Virus record (IMG/VR): IMGVR_UViG_3300020179_000005
Coordinates: 145,702 to 209,701 of that record
Reading direction: 5' to 3' (one strand)
DNA: 64,000 nt
Source: a virus
The stretch's first letter is position 1. Every line of letters starts with the position of its first letter. The notes below the pieces were generated by a model that saw only the letters and a list, made by a program, of their open reading frames with translations, was not told where the DNA came from and made no database searches. Made by a program: the position numbers and the translations under genes. Shown piece after piece: positions 8,586 through 14,472 of this stretch.

Positions 8586-8677
8586 AACCGATCACTAAAA
8601 TTGGTTTGATCGTCACCACGATTGCATTCCTAATTTCTGGTGCAGCATACAAGTTCCGGCGAAAGCCGGGCTTGTAA
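8582..8677 (+). CDS. 31-aa membrane peptide
   Basis: ATGA overlap with the preceding stop; AAAGAGGAG lies ten bases upstream. MKPITKIGLIVTTIAFLISGAAYKFRRKPGL is a single hydrophobic helix with positive ends. Confidence 0.5.
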   Translation: MKPITKIGLIVTTIAFLISGAAYKFRRKPGL

Positions 8678-8772
8678 TGCTGTTACCGGGAATATTCACG
8701 GCAATCATTCTAAATCTTATTGTCATAGTCTTGGTCGGATTGGCCAAGGTTAATGACGATAGAAAAAAATAA
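8677..8772 (+). CDS. 31-aa membrane peptide
   Basis: TAATG overlap with the previous gene. MLLPGIFTAIILNLIVIVLVGL followed by AKVNDDRKK: one transmembrane helix with a charged cytoplasmic tail. Weak ribosome site, so expression would depend on coupling. Confidence 0.45.
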   Translation: MLLPGIFTAIILNLIVIVLVGLAKVNDDRKK

Positions 8773-8835
8773 CACTAGCCTTCCTGTTTTAAAAATTCCT
8801 AGGAAAATAGGGGTCATATTGAAGGGAGGTGATGC

Positions 8836-8907
8836 GTGTTTGATTGGTTGTTCGATCTAATCACTGAACTAATAGATGCAATATTCGGAACATATGAAGA
8901 ATTCTAA
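8836..8907 (+). CDS. 23-aa acidic amphipathic peptide
   Basis: GTG start with a near-perfect ribosome site (GGGAGGTGA) five bases upstream and a TAGGGG repeat 22 bases upstream. MFDWLFDLITELIDAIFGTYEEF is a strongly amphipathic acidic helix. Such a strong initiation signal for so short a frame argues it is a real microprotein. Confidence 0.5.
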   Translation: MFDWLFDLITELIDAIFGTYEEF

Positions 8908-8930
8908 CAACAAAAGAAAGAGGTAATGTC

Positions 8931-9131
8931 ATGCGTAAGTTAGGTAAACTGTTGGGCAAGACAACCGCCCAAACAAAGAACCTCGCCAAGTCCACCAAGA
9001 GTGGTGGTAAGGCTGCGATCAGCAAGACAAAGTCAACATTGGTAACGGCCAAAGACGACTTCGTTGCTGGTTACAAGGAACAGGCTGGTGGAGAAAGTTC
9101 CTCACCAATCGTTCCTGAATCAGGCGATTGA
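8931..9131 (+). CDS. Lysine-rich small protein
   Basis: 66 aa: MRKLGKLLGKTTAQTKNLAKSTKSGGKAAISKTKS... with a less charged C-terminus ending PIVPESGD. Composition resembles histone-like or DNA-compacting tails, but no fold can be assigned. AGAAAGAGG lies upstream of ATG 8931. Confidence 0.6.
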   Translation: MRKLGKLLGKTTAQTKNLAKSTKSGGKAAISKTKSTLVTAKDDFVAGYKEQAGGESSSPIVPESGD

Positions 9132-9224
9132 AATACAAAATAGGGGATCGTTCAGCAGTGAACTTTCCTTCAGCAATACATCATATCATATCAAACAATA
9201 AAACACAAAGGAAAAAAACATATT

Positions 9225-10262
9225 ATGTCCACACTAAGCAACAAGTTCGGTATCAAGAGCGACACATTCGCTGTTGTCACCGAGAACCCCGATGCGCTCA
9301 AGTCCCAGAGTTCAACCGTCAAGTTGATCAAGGACAAGCGCGTCAAGATCAAGGGTTCCATCAACGGCAATGCCATTGACACCTATGCGACTCTGGAGTC
9401 CGCATTCTGGACTCGTCTGACGGTTCGTGACCACGAAGTCCGCCGCCAGAACGCAGAGCCCCGTATCAGCCAAGTCTTTGGTGGCGTGTTCAAGCCAGTC
9501 AAGTTGAAGGTTGAAGTCGAACTCGGCGGTCAGGTAATGACGCTGAGTGAGTTGATCGAGACCCTCATTCTTGAGAGCGCCAAGGGCAAGAGCCTTGATG
9601 ACGTGCGTAAGATCCTCAACGACACCAACCTGATCAAGGGCCTCAGCGACGGTATGCCACTGATGTTCCAACAGATGGGTGCCAGCCAGAACGGTTTCGC
9701 CCACGCGGTGGAAATCTTCAAGGCGGCAGGTGGTATTGACGATCTGGCAACGCTGCACAAGAATCCGCGTTTCCACACCTGCTATGACATGAAAGCCAAT
9801 CAGGGTCTGGAAGTGGTTGCCTTCGAGTTGGGTTCAGCCGACCGCAAGCAATCCACCACTGGTCAGGGTTTCATTGACATCGTTGACGCGGTGTTCAGCA
9901 ACCTCGTGCGTGTCATTGAACACAAGACCGCAGCGAGCATCCTGTCCAAGCAGATTCAGGAGAAGGCAGCCGAGATGTCCCAAGGGGATGTCAAACTGCA
10001 CGAAGCCAAGATCAAGAACGAACTTGACATGAGCCGTCAGTACCCAGTGATCTGGTCTGGTGCTTCTCGTCAGGTTGATGTGCAAGCCAATGGTGAGAAA
10101 GTTACCAGAGACAAGTACAACGCAACCAACGCACCGTGTGGTCGTTGGACGGTTGTGACTGCCAATGGTAACGTGGATCTGGATGTCTGGTCTAACTCGA
10201 CCAACAAGCCAGCCAACGCACCTGTCGCAGTACAGGTTGACACCACAGTTGCACCGTTCTAA
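9225..10262 (+). CDS. Hypothetical 345-aa protein with VAPF C-terminus
   Basis: A long, well-expressed-looking gene with less AT-rich codon use (AAGGAAA ahead of ATG 9225, TAGGGG repeat 78 bases upstream). N-terminal half is beta-rich and basic (STVKLIKDKRVKIKGSINGNAID), the middle is helical (LSELIETLILESAKGKSLDDVRKILND; HAVEIFKAAGGIDDLATLHKNPRF), and the C-terminus ends DTTVAPF, similar to SSDAPF of the 6039 product. No recognised domain; a core DNA-transaction or abundant structural role are both possible. The conserved-looking length and lack of membrane segments argue for a cytosolic protein. Confidence 0.65.
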   Translation: MSTLSNKFGIKSDTFAVVTENPDALKSQSSTVKLIKDKRVKIKGSINGNAIDTYATLESAFWTRLTVRDHEVRRQNAEPRISQVFGGVFKPVKLKVEVELGGQVMTLSELIETLILESAKGKSLDDVRKILNDTNLIKGLSDGMPLMFQQMGASQNGFAHAVEIFKAAGGIDDLATLHKNPRFHTCYDMKANQGLEVVAFELGSADRKQSTTGQGFIDIVDAVFSNLVRVIEHKTAASILSKQIQEKAAEMSQGDVKLHEAKIKNELDMSRQYPVIWSGASRQVDVQANGEKVTRDKYNATNAPCGRWTVVTANGNVDLDVWSNSTNKPANAPVAVQVDTTVAPF

Positions 10263-10268
10263 GTAGAA

Positions 10269-10330
10269 GGTGTTGTTCCCGCCAGTTAGTTGCCATCAGA
10301 GCAAAAAGCCCATCTGGCGGGGACACCACC
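10269..10330 (+). terminator. Long stem-loop after the 9225 gene
   Basis: GGTGTTGTTCCCGCCAG pairs with CTGGCGGGGACACCACC (17 bp, one G-T and one mismatch) around a 28-base loop. No T-run follows, so it may be an RNA-processing or stability element rather than an intrinsic terminator. Confidence 0.6.
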
Positions 10331-10383
10331 AATACTTATAATAATAAAAAATAATACTAGCCCTAATGAAAGGTAGGCTATTT

Positions 10384-10665
10384 ATGTACCCGATTGCCTT
10401 GGCGGTGTTCTTGGGTTTTGCTGTGGCGTTTGCCACGGATGCAATTCTCAATTATCTTCCGTTCCTGCAGAAGGTTCCATACCTAGGAAAGCCTGAAGTT
10501 CTGTTTCCAGTGTTGACCGTCTTGACGGTCTGGGCAGCAGATGTCAGCATTCTGGGAGCCTATGGATTTGGTGGAGATCAATGGTTGAATGTCGTTGGTT
10601 CGGCATTTGCCATCGTGGTCGCTACTAAAACCGTAGATGAAATCACTGACGCTTTGACGCGTTAG
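10384..10665 (+). CDS. Membrane protein, three hydrophobic segments
   Basis: 93 aa from ATG 10384 (AAAGGTAGG upstream; an in-frame ATG at 10366 is inside that site). Hydrophobic stretches at residues ~2-20, ~42-62 and ~70-84, with a short acidic C-terminus. Size and topology are holin-like, but it lies far from the endolysin cassette at 57 kb, so this is only a possibility. Followed by a strong hairpin. Confidence 0.6.
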   Translation: MYPIALAVFLGFAVAFATDAILNYLPFLQKVPYLGKPEVLFPVLTVLTVWAADVSILGAYGFGGDQWLNVVGSAFAIVVATKTVDEITDALTR

Positions 10666-10673
10666 AGGTAGTA

Positions 10674-10705
10674 GTGGGTGGTAGTGTCCTTGCACTATCA
10701 CCCAC
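10674..10705 (+). terminator. Hairpin terminator
   Basis: GTGGGTGGTAGTG pairs with CACTATCACCCAC (13 bp, one G-T) around TCCTTG. Downstream is CCCCTATAAAAAAAATTTT, an imperfect T-run. Confidence 0.65.
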
Positions 10706-10750
10706 AAACCCCTATAAAAAAAATTTTACTAATTCAAAAAGGAGCAAACA

Positions 10751-10981
10751 ATGACAAAACGCCCACCACTAACACCATGTATCATTTGTGAAAAAGCAGT
10801 AATGCACCTATGGGAAAACAACGCCACCAACCTCAATGGTGGTTGTGACATCAGGATCAGTGCTCATTATGGTAGTGAGTTTGATACCTCTAAATTTGCC
10901 GGCATTGTGTGTGACGAATGTGTAGACAACTTGGTTCAATCCAAACGACTCAGGTTTATCGGTTACAATCACGATCTATAG
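10751..10981 (+). CDS. Small zinc-binding protein (two CxxC)
   Basis: 76 aa with PCIICEKAV near the N-terminus and IVCDECVDNL near the C-terminus, a four-cysteine arrangement for one zinc ion, separated by a DIRISAHYGSEFD segment. AAAGGAG precedes ATG 10751. Such proteins are frequent in actinophages; function unknown. Confidence 0.65.
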   Translation: MTKRPPLTPCIICEKAVMHLWENNATNLNGGCDIRISAHYGSEFDTSKFAGIVCDECVDNLVQSKRLRFIGYNHDL

Positions 10982-11062
10982 AACGAATGTGTACTGTCTA
11001 CTCTATAGTCTATATAAGGCTATAGGGTAGCAGTAACAAAAAATATTTCTAGTCTTCTGGGT

Positions 11063-11146
11063 ACCGAAAAAATTCGGTCCTTTACGGTAATAAATATTTT
11101 TATTTTTATTAGTCCTCTGGTCACCGAATTTTTCGGGGGGCCCCAG
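11063..11146 (+). terminator. Two related hairpins in tandem
   Basis: ACCGAA-AAAA-TTCGGT (11063-11078) and CCGAA-TTT-TTCGG (11124-11136), the second nested inside CTGG/CCAG (11117-11146). Both follow a shared TAGTCyTCTGG leader, so this is a tandem duplication. Likely terminators isolating the HicA-like gene; the remaining bases of this gap hold nothing else I can support. Confidence 0.6.
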
Positions 11147-11165
11147 AAAAAAGTTCTTTTAGGTG

Positions 11166-11195
11166 TTGCATCTAAAAAAGAATATATGCTATAGT
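11166..11195 (+). promoter_or_regulatory. Sigma70-like promoter for the HicA-like gene
   Basis: TTGCAT (11166-11171), 18-base spacer, TATAGT (11190-11195); the same TTGCAT -35 is used at 12788. Confidence 0.55.
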
Positions 11196-11244
11196 ATATT
11201 CAGCAAGCAATACCAAAATTATTCAAACTTACAAGGAGCAATGT

Positions 11245-11475
11245 ATGCCAAAGCAACATCAATCCAAAGCCATCAAAGAAGTCTTTCGGGAGCTGAGAAG
11301 ACTTGGCTTTGTAGTAGAACAGAAGAAATCAGGCGCATACCGGATTGTCCCCCCTTCAACAATTCCGGGCCCGATATATACAACTCACGGCACAGAATCA
11401 GCGTTACACCCAATACGCCGTGACTTTAAAAAATATTATAACATAACTCTTCAATCTACTCTTAAAGTCAAATAA
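11245..11475 (+). CDS. HicA-like small basic protein
   Basis: 76 aa; the segment VFRELRRLGFVVEQKKSGAYRIVPP and the later LHPIRRDFKKYYNI follow the layout of HicA-type double-stranded-RNA-binding-fold proteins seen in many actinophages. HicA toxins cleave mRNA using a conserved His in a GSH(H) context; here the expected His is replaced in the GAYRI loop and no HicB antitoxin is adjacent, so ribonuclease activity is doubtful. ATG 11245 has AAGGAG eleven bases upstream, with a clear promoter at 11166. Confidence 0.55.
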   Translation: MPKQHQSKAIKEVFRELRRLGFVVEQKKSGAYRIVPPSTIPGPIYTTHGTESALHPIRRDFKKYYNITLQSTLKVK

Positions 11476-11492
11476 CAAGGAAAAGTTTGTTA

Positions 11493-11537
11493 GAGCTACG
11501 AGGTTAAATATGCCCCTATATTGTGACCTCGTAGCTC
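11493..11537. promoter_or_regulatory. Perfect 12-bp inverted repeat hairpin
   Basis: GAGCTACGAGGT and ACCTCGTAGCTC flank a 21-base centre that itself pairs (AATAT/ATATT). Placed 18 bases after the HicA-like stop. No T-run follows, so it may be an RNA element or a protein-binding site. Confidence 0.55.
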
Positions 11538-11703
11538 GATTTAATTAAAAGGACTTTTTATTATTAAACTTAAATAAATATCAGTATTAGAATAAAATGT
11601 TATCAAAAGTAAAATTAAAGGCTCTCTCGGGCCTGAACCCATTATACTTTTATTATATTTTGTATTATCAACATACTATATCAATATCAAAGGCGGTAGT
11701 GTC

Positions 11704-11856
11704 ATGGCTAAATTGCCCAACAAATGGAATGATCAGGATCGCAAAGACTTCAAAAATGGAGTACGCCTACGTGCTGTTACCATACAGGATAAAAAAAAGA
11801 CGTGGAACAAAAAGGCTTGTAGAATAAAAATACCCTTGGATCACAACTTCGACTAA
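11704..11856 (+). CDS. Hypothetical 50-aa basic protein
   Basis: MAKLPNKWNDQDRKDFKNG... ending PLDHNFD. Chosen over an overlapping hydrophobic frame (11597-11827) because ATG 11704 has AAAGGCGG upstream, and the composition is that of a normal phage protein. Function unknown. Confidence 0.55.
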   Translation: MAKLPNKWNDQDRKDFKNGVRLRAVTIQDKKKTWNKKACRIKIPLDHNFD

Positions 11857-11969
11857 CTTCCAGTGGGTTGCAGTGGTGAACAGTGGGGATATCTTTATAT
11901 TCCTACAAGCATATACTCTATCCCTATTAGCATATACGTAAAAATTATAAAAATTTTTGCGGGCGGCCT

Positions 11970-12042
11970 GCCCTGGTAGCTCAGTGGATAGAGCAACGGA
12001 CTTCTAATCCGCAGGTCGTAGGTTCGACTCCTACTCAGGGCG
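11970..12042 (+). tRNA. tRNA-Arg (anticodon TCT)
   Basis: Acceptor GCCCTGG/TCAGGGC, D-arm TAGCTCAG...GAGC, anticodon loop CTTCTAA, T-arm GTAGG-TTCGACT-CCTAC. The 3' CCA is not encoded. Reads AGA codons, which are common in the AT-rich part of this genome. Confidence 0.92.
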
Positions 12043-12049
12043 CAAAATG

Positions 12050-12096
12050 GAAACTAAAAGGATTGGCTGTTGCGTCAGCCAATTCGGTATAGTTTC
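12050..12096 (+). terminator. Nested hairpin after tRNA-Arg
   Basis: ATTGGCTG/CAGCCAAT (8 bp) inside GAAACT/AGTTTC; no strong T-run. The following ~130 bases to the next gene show nothing further. Confidence 0.5.
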
Positions 12097-12231
12097 TGGG
12101 CACATAACAAAAATGTGTGGATGAAGACCAACCTTGTAGGATTCCCTCCATTTATCCTAACATGTTCCCGATTCCTACTCCCCCTGTGAATCGCCAGAAC
12201 TATATCCAACTTAAGAAAGGTTCATTGCCAT

Positions 12232-12690
12232 ATGTCAACGCAGCTCATGGATTCTAAACGCTTACCAATGACAGATGACCCTAAGATAGTTTCTATTCTT
12301 AGAGTTCATCATGCATTATGGAATAGGGAATCTTTTATTGAGCGGGGCGGCCAGAAGTACACGCCTTTTGTACCAGCTCATGATGGTTACATATCCGTCG
12401 TACTGCCAAACGAACAGGGTTATAACTTATTATGGATTACTCAGAATCTGAATAAATCCACTTCAGGATCTTTAGAGATTAAAAAAGCCCGTTCGTTGGG
12501 TAACGACAAAAGAATTACATGGATCGTAGACAATTCAAACTCTAAGTTTTTGTACCTTGGTTCGGTCCATACTTGCAATTATTTTGACGGCCAAGAAGAT
12601 ATAATCATTGAGCGTTATTACCAAGATGAACCCACTCAAGTCCTATGGACTAACATGCCTTTTTACTTGCCTGTCAAGTCTAAATATTAG
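12232..12690 (+). CDS. Hypothetical 152-aa protein
   Basis: ATG 12232 lies 13 bases after GAAAGG. Beta-rich (GYISVVLPNEQGYNLLWITQNLN; KRITWIVDNSNSKFLYLG) and contains SVHTCNYFDGQED. No membrane segment or known motif. The two-sheet pattern with short turns suggests a compact beta-sandwich or barrel, but this is only a visual impression. Confidence 0.6.
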   Translation: MSTQLMDSKRLPMTDDPKIVSILRVHHALWNRESFIERGGQKYTPFVPAHDGYISVVLPNEQGYNLLWITQNLNKSTSGSLEIKKARSLGNDKRITWIVDNSNSKFLYLGSVHTCNYFDGQEDIIIERYYQDEPTQVLWTNMPFYLPVKSKY

Positions 12691-12787
12691 AAATTGTTAA
12701 TGGGTCAAATTTATATAGGTTTGTTCTCAACCATACTATATATATATTAATATGTTGTAATTCAAATAAAATAAATTTCAACAAAAC

Positions 12788-12816
12788 TTGCATATTTTAC
12801 CCTTCTACACTATAAT
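12788..12816 (+). promoter_or_regulatory. Consensus promoter for the 12857 gene
   Basis: TTGCAT (12788-12793), 17-base spacer, perfect TATAAT (12811-12816), 41 bases before the start codon. The -35 matches the promoter at 11166. Confidence 0.7.
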
Positions 12817-12856
12817 ATTTATACACCTTTATACACCTTAAACGGAGAGTACCATA

Positions 12857-13063
12857 ATGGCTAAGCCATCAAAAACACCACAAATTGAACAATTCATCAA
12901 CACACACGTCAACAATACTTTTTCAACAAAAGAGATGTGCGAACAAATCGGAGTGAGCCTTCCAACTTTGTTGAATTATATTAGAGCCAATCAAAACAGA
13001 TTTCAGCTTGTATCCTACGGTACTTACACCATAGTTCAAGCTTCAACATCTGCTAATTCTTAA
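12857..13063 (+). CDS. Small helix-turn-helix DNA-binding protein
   Basis: 68 aa. NNTFSTKEMCEQIGVSLPTLLNYIRANQNRF fits a helix-turn-helix (second helix SLPTLLNYIRAN), followed by a short beta hairpin (QLVSYGTYTIVQ) as in winged-helix domains. GGAGAG precedes ATG 12857 and a consensus promoter sits upstream, so it is probably a separately controlled regulator. Confidence 0.65.
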   Translation: MAKPSKTPQIEQFINTHVNNTFSTKEMCEQIGVSLPTLLNYIRANQNRFQLVSYGTYTIVQASTSANS

Positions 13064-13100
13064 CTTTATTATTAGATAAGGTTACTATACAAGGATATAA

Positions 13101-13192
13101 TGCCCGTTCCCAGCGGGCAGGGAAAAGATCCCTAACATAACAGAGCAATACTGTGAAGTCGGAGATAGGCAACCTGCCATCTGTGACGGGCA
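13101..13192 (+). ncRNA. Structured RNA element upstream of the lysozyme-like gene
   Basis: Closing helix TGCCCGT/ACGGGCA (13101-13107 with 13186-13192) encloses three hairpins: AGGGA-AAAGA-TCCCT, ACAG-N7-CTGT and AGAT(A)GGCA-ACC-TGCCATCT. This multi-branch layout is riboswitch-like. It does not match the core sequences of the riboswitch classes I can recall, including c-di-AMP, which often precedes actinobacterial cell-wall hydrolases. Confidence 0.5.
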
Positions 13193-13241
13193 TTTCGTTT
13201 TTGTCCGCACATCTTCGGGTTCGCAACCTGCGTTATACTAA

Positions 13242-13264
13242 TGACAATTGTTAATTGATTGTCA
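13242..13264. promoter_or_regulatory. Inverted repeat, possible operator
   Basis: TGACAAT-N9-ATTGTCA located 27 bases before the lysozyme-like start, next to TTATACTAA which could be a -10 region. Confidence 0.45.
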
Positions 13265-13290
13265 GACTAGACGATAAGGAGCGAAAACGC

Positions 13291-13938
13291 ATGCTAGTAC
13301 AAAACGCGATAAAATATTTTGTAGTAACCTTACTTACCTTTGTTAACTTTACTGGACTGTTTGTAGTCAATCAGTTACATGAAGAAACAAAGCAAGTTAA
13401 GGAGCCCCCTAGTACCCTTGTGGTACAAACACATCACACCGTACAACAACATAACAATCTTTATTCATTAAATGAAACTAAAGATATTGGTTCTAATATA
13501 AATAGCGTTCAGCATTACGGACTAACATTTAAACATGGTGATATTTCTTGGTTACCATACCTTGCTGCTCAAGCAGGTTGGCCAGAACACACATGGAATA
13601 AGTTAGGCCAGATAATCTTACGCGAGTCAGGCGGTTGTCCCAACCGTCGTGGCGGTGATGTCGTAAATTCTAATTGTGTCATAACCAGAGTTTCTGAATG
13701 GAACCACCGTTCAGACACAGGCTTGTTACAGATCAACGGAGTCAATTACAACACTAAGCGCAACAAGTGGGCAGCAGTATGCAATAGAATGTCTGTCTGC
13801 ACACAAGAGCCTTTGTTGGATCCATTGACCAATCTTAAAGCCGGTAAACTTCTTTATGATATAGCAGGATGGTCACCATGGAATCCCTGCACATGGGATA
13901 TTTCCAAGTGTCCAAAAAAGGTATCGACATCTGACTAA
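13291..13938 (+). CDS. Membrane-anchored lysozyme/lytic-transglycosylase-like protein
   Basis: 215 aa. An N-terminal hydrophobic helix (residues ~7-26) acts as signal or anchor, then a low-complexity linker, then a domain of the lysozyme/SLT superfamily: LGQIILRESGG with catalytic-type Glu at ~112, DTGLLQINGVNYN (the GLxQIN signature) and paired cysteines (CPNRRG...SNC; CNRMSVC; CTWDISKC). It probably cuts peptidoglycan outside the membrane, like actinobacterial Rpf-type enzymes. ATG 13291 has AAGGAG; a TTG at 13255 overlaps the inverted repeat. The structured RNA upstream may control it. Confidence 0.7.
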   Translation: MLVQNAIKYFVVTLLTFVNFTGLFVVNQLHEETKQVKEPPSTLVVQTHHTVQQHNNLYSLNETKDIGSNINSVQHYGLTFKHGDISWLPYLAAQAGWPEHTWNKLGQIILRESGGCPNRRGGDVVNSNCVITRVSEWNHRSDTGLLQINGVNYNTKRNKWAAVCNRMSVCTQEPLLDPLTNLKAGKLLYDIAGWSPWNPCTWDISKCPKKVSTSD

Positions 13939-14011
13939 AATAGGGGATCTTATTCCCTTTATTTTAATTCAAAATATGGCATAAACATCTAACTAAAGAA
14001 AGGCTAGTTGT

Positions 14012-14425
14012 ATGTTCCTTACTATGATGATCGTTCTTGGTTTATCATCATTTATCGTAGAAATGATGCTCGCAGTGAATATTCCGTGGTGGAGACAAAA
14101 TGCTCATCGGTTGAAATGGTTTAACATGATCATTTCAATCACTTTGTCATCAGTACTTGGCTTTCTATTTGGAGCCGCAGGTCTTGTCGTTATGGGCGCT
14201 GCTTTGTTTGGTACTGTTTTATCTATTCCGGGTTATGCATTCTTGCACTGGAATTATGATTCAGAGCAAGCAGCCCGCTATGGTGGCAACATGCTTTCCC
14301 ATATTCGCGGAAAATGGGTTCAAGCATTCAAAGATCTTGCTAAAGTAATTTATACAGTAATAAAAGTAATTACATTTCCCGTCTGGGGATTGAGATGGGT
14401 AGCAAACAAAATAAACAATAGATAG
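14012..14425 (+). CDS. Membrane protein, three predicted TM helices
   Basis: 137 aa with hydrophobic segments at ~2-22, ~36-72 (long, possibly two helices) and a C-terminal amphipathic stretch VIYTVIKVITFPVWGLRWV. AGAAAGG precedes ATG 14012 and a TAGGGG repeat lies at 13937. No family recognised; position after a cell-wall enzyme suggests an envelope role. Confidence 0.6.
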   Translation: MFLTMMIVLGLSSFIVEMMLAVNIPWWRQNAHRLKWFNMIISITLSSVLGFLFGAAGLVVMGAALFGTVLSIPGYAFLHWNYDSEQAARYGGNMLSHIRGKWVQAFKDLAKVIYTVIKVITFPVWGLRWVANKINNR

Positions 14426-14472
14426 TATATTTATAGCCATATCAACGCAACTATGGAGAAAATGGAGATTAT

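Noticed and set aside
11245-11475. HicAB toxin-antitoxin system
   Set aside because: No HicB-like gene next to it, and the catalytic His context is not preserved.
11597-11827. 76-aa hydrophobic frame
   Set aside because: No ribosome site, and it overlaps a better supported basic protein starting at 11704.
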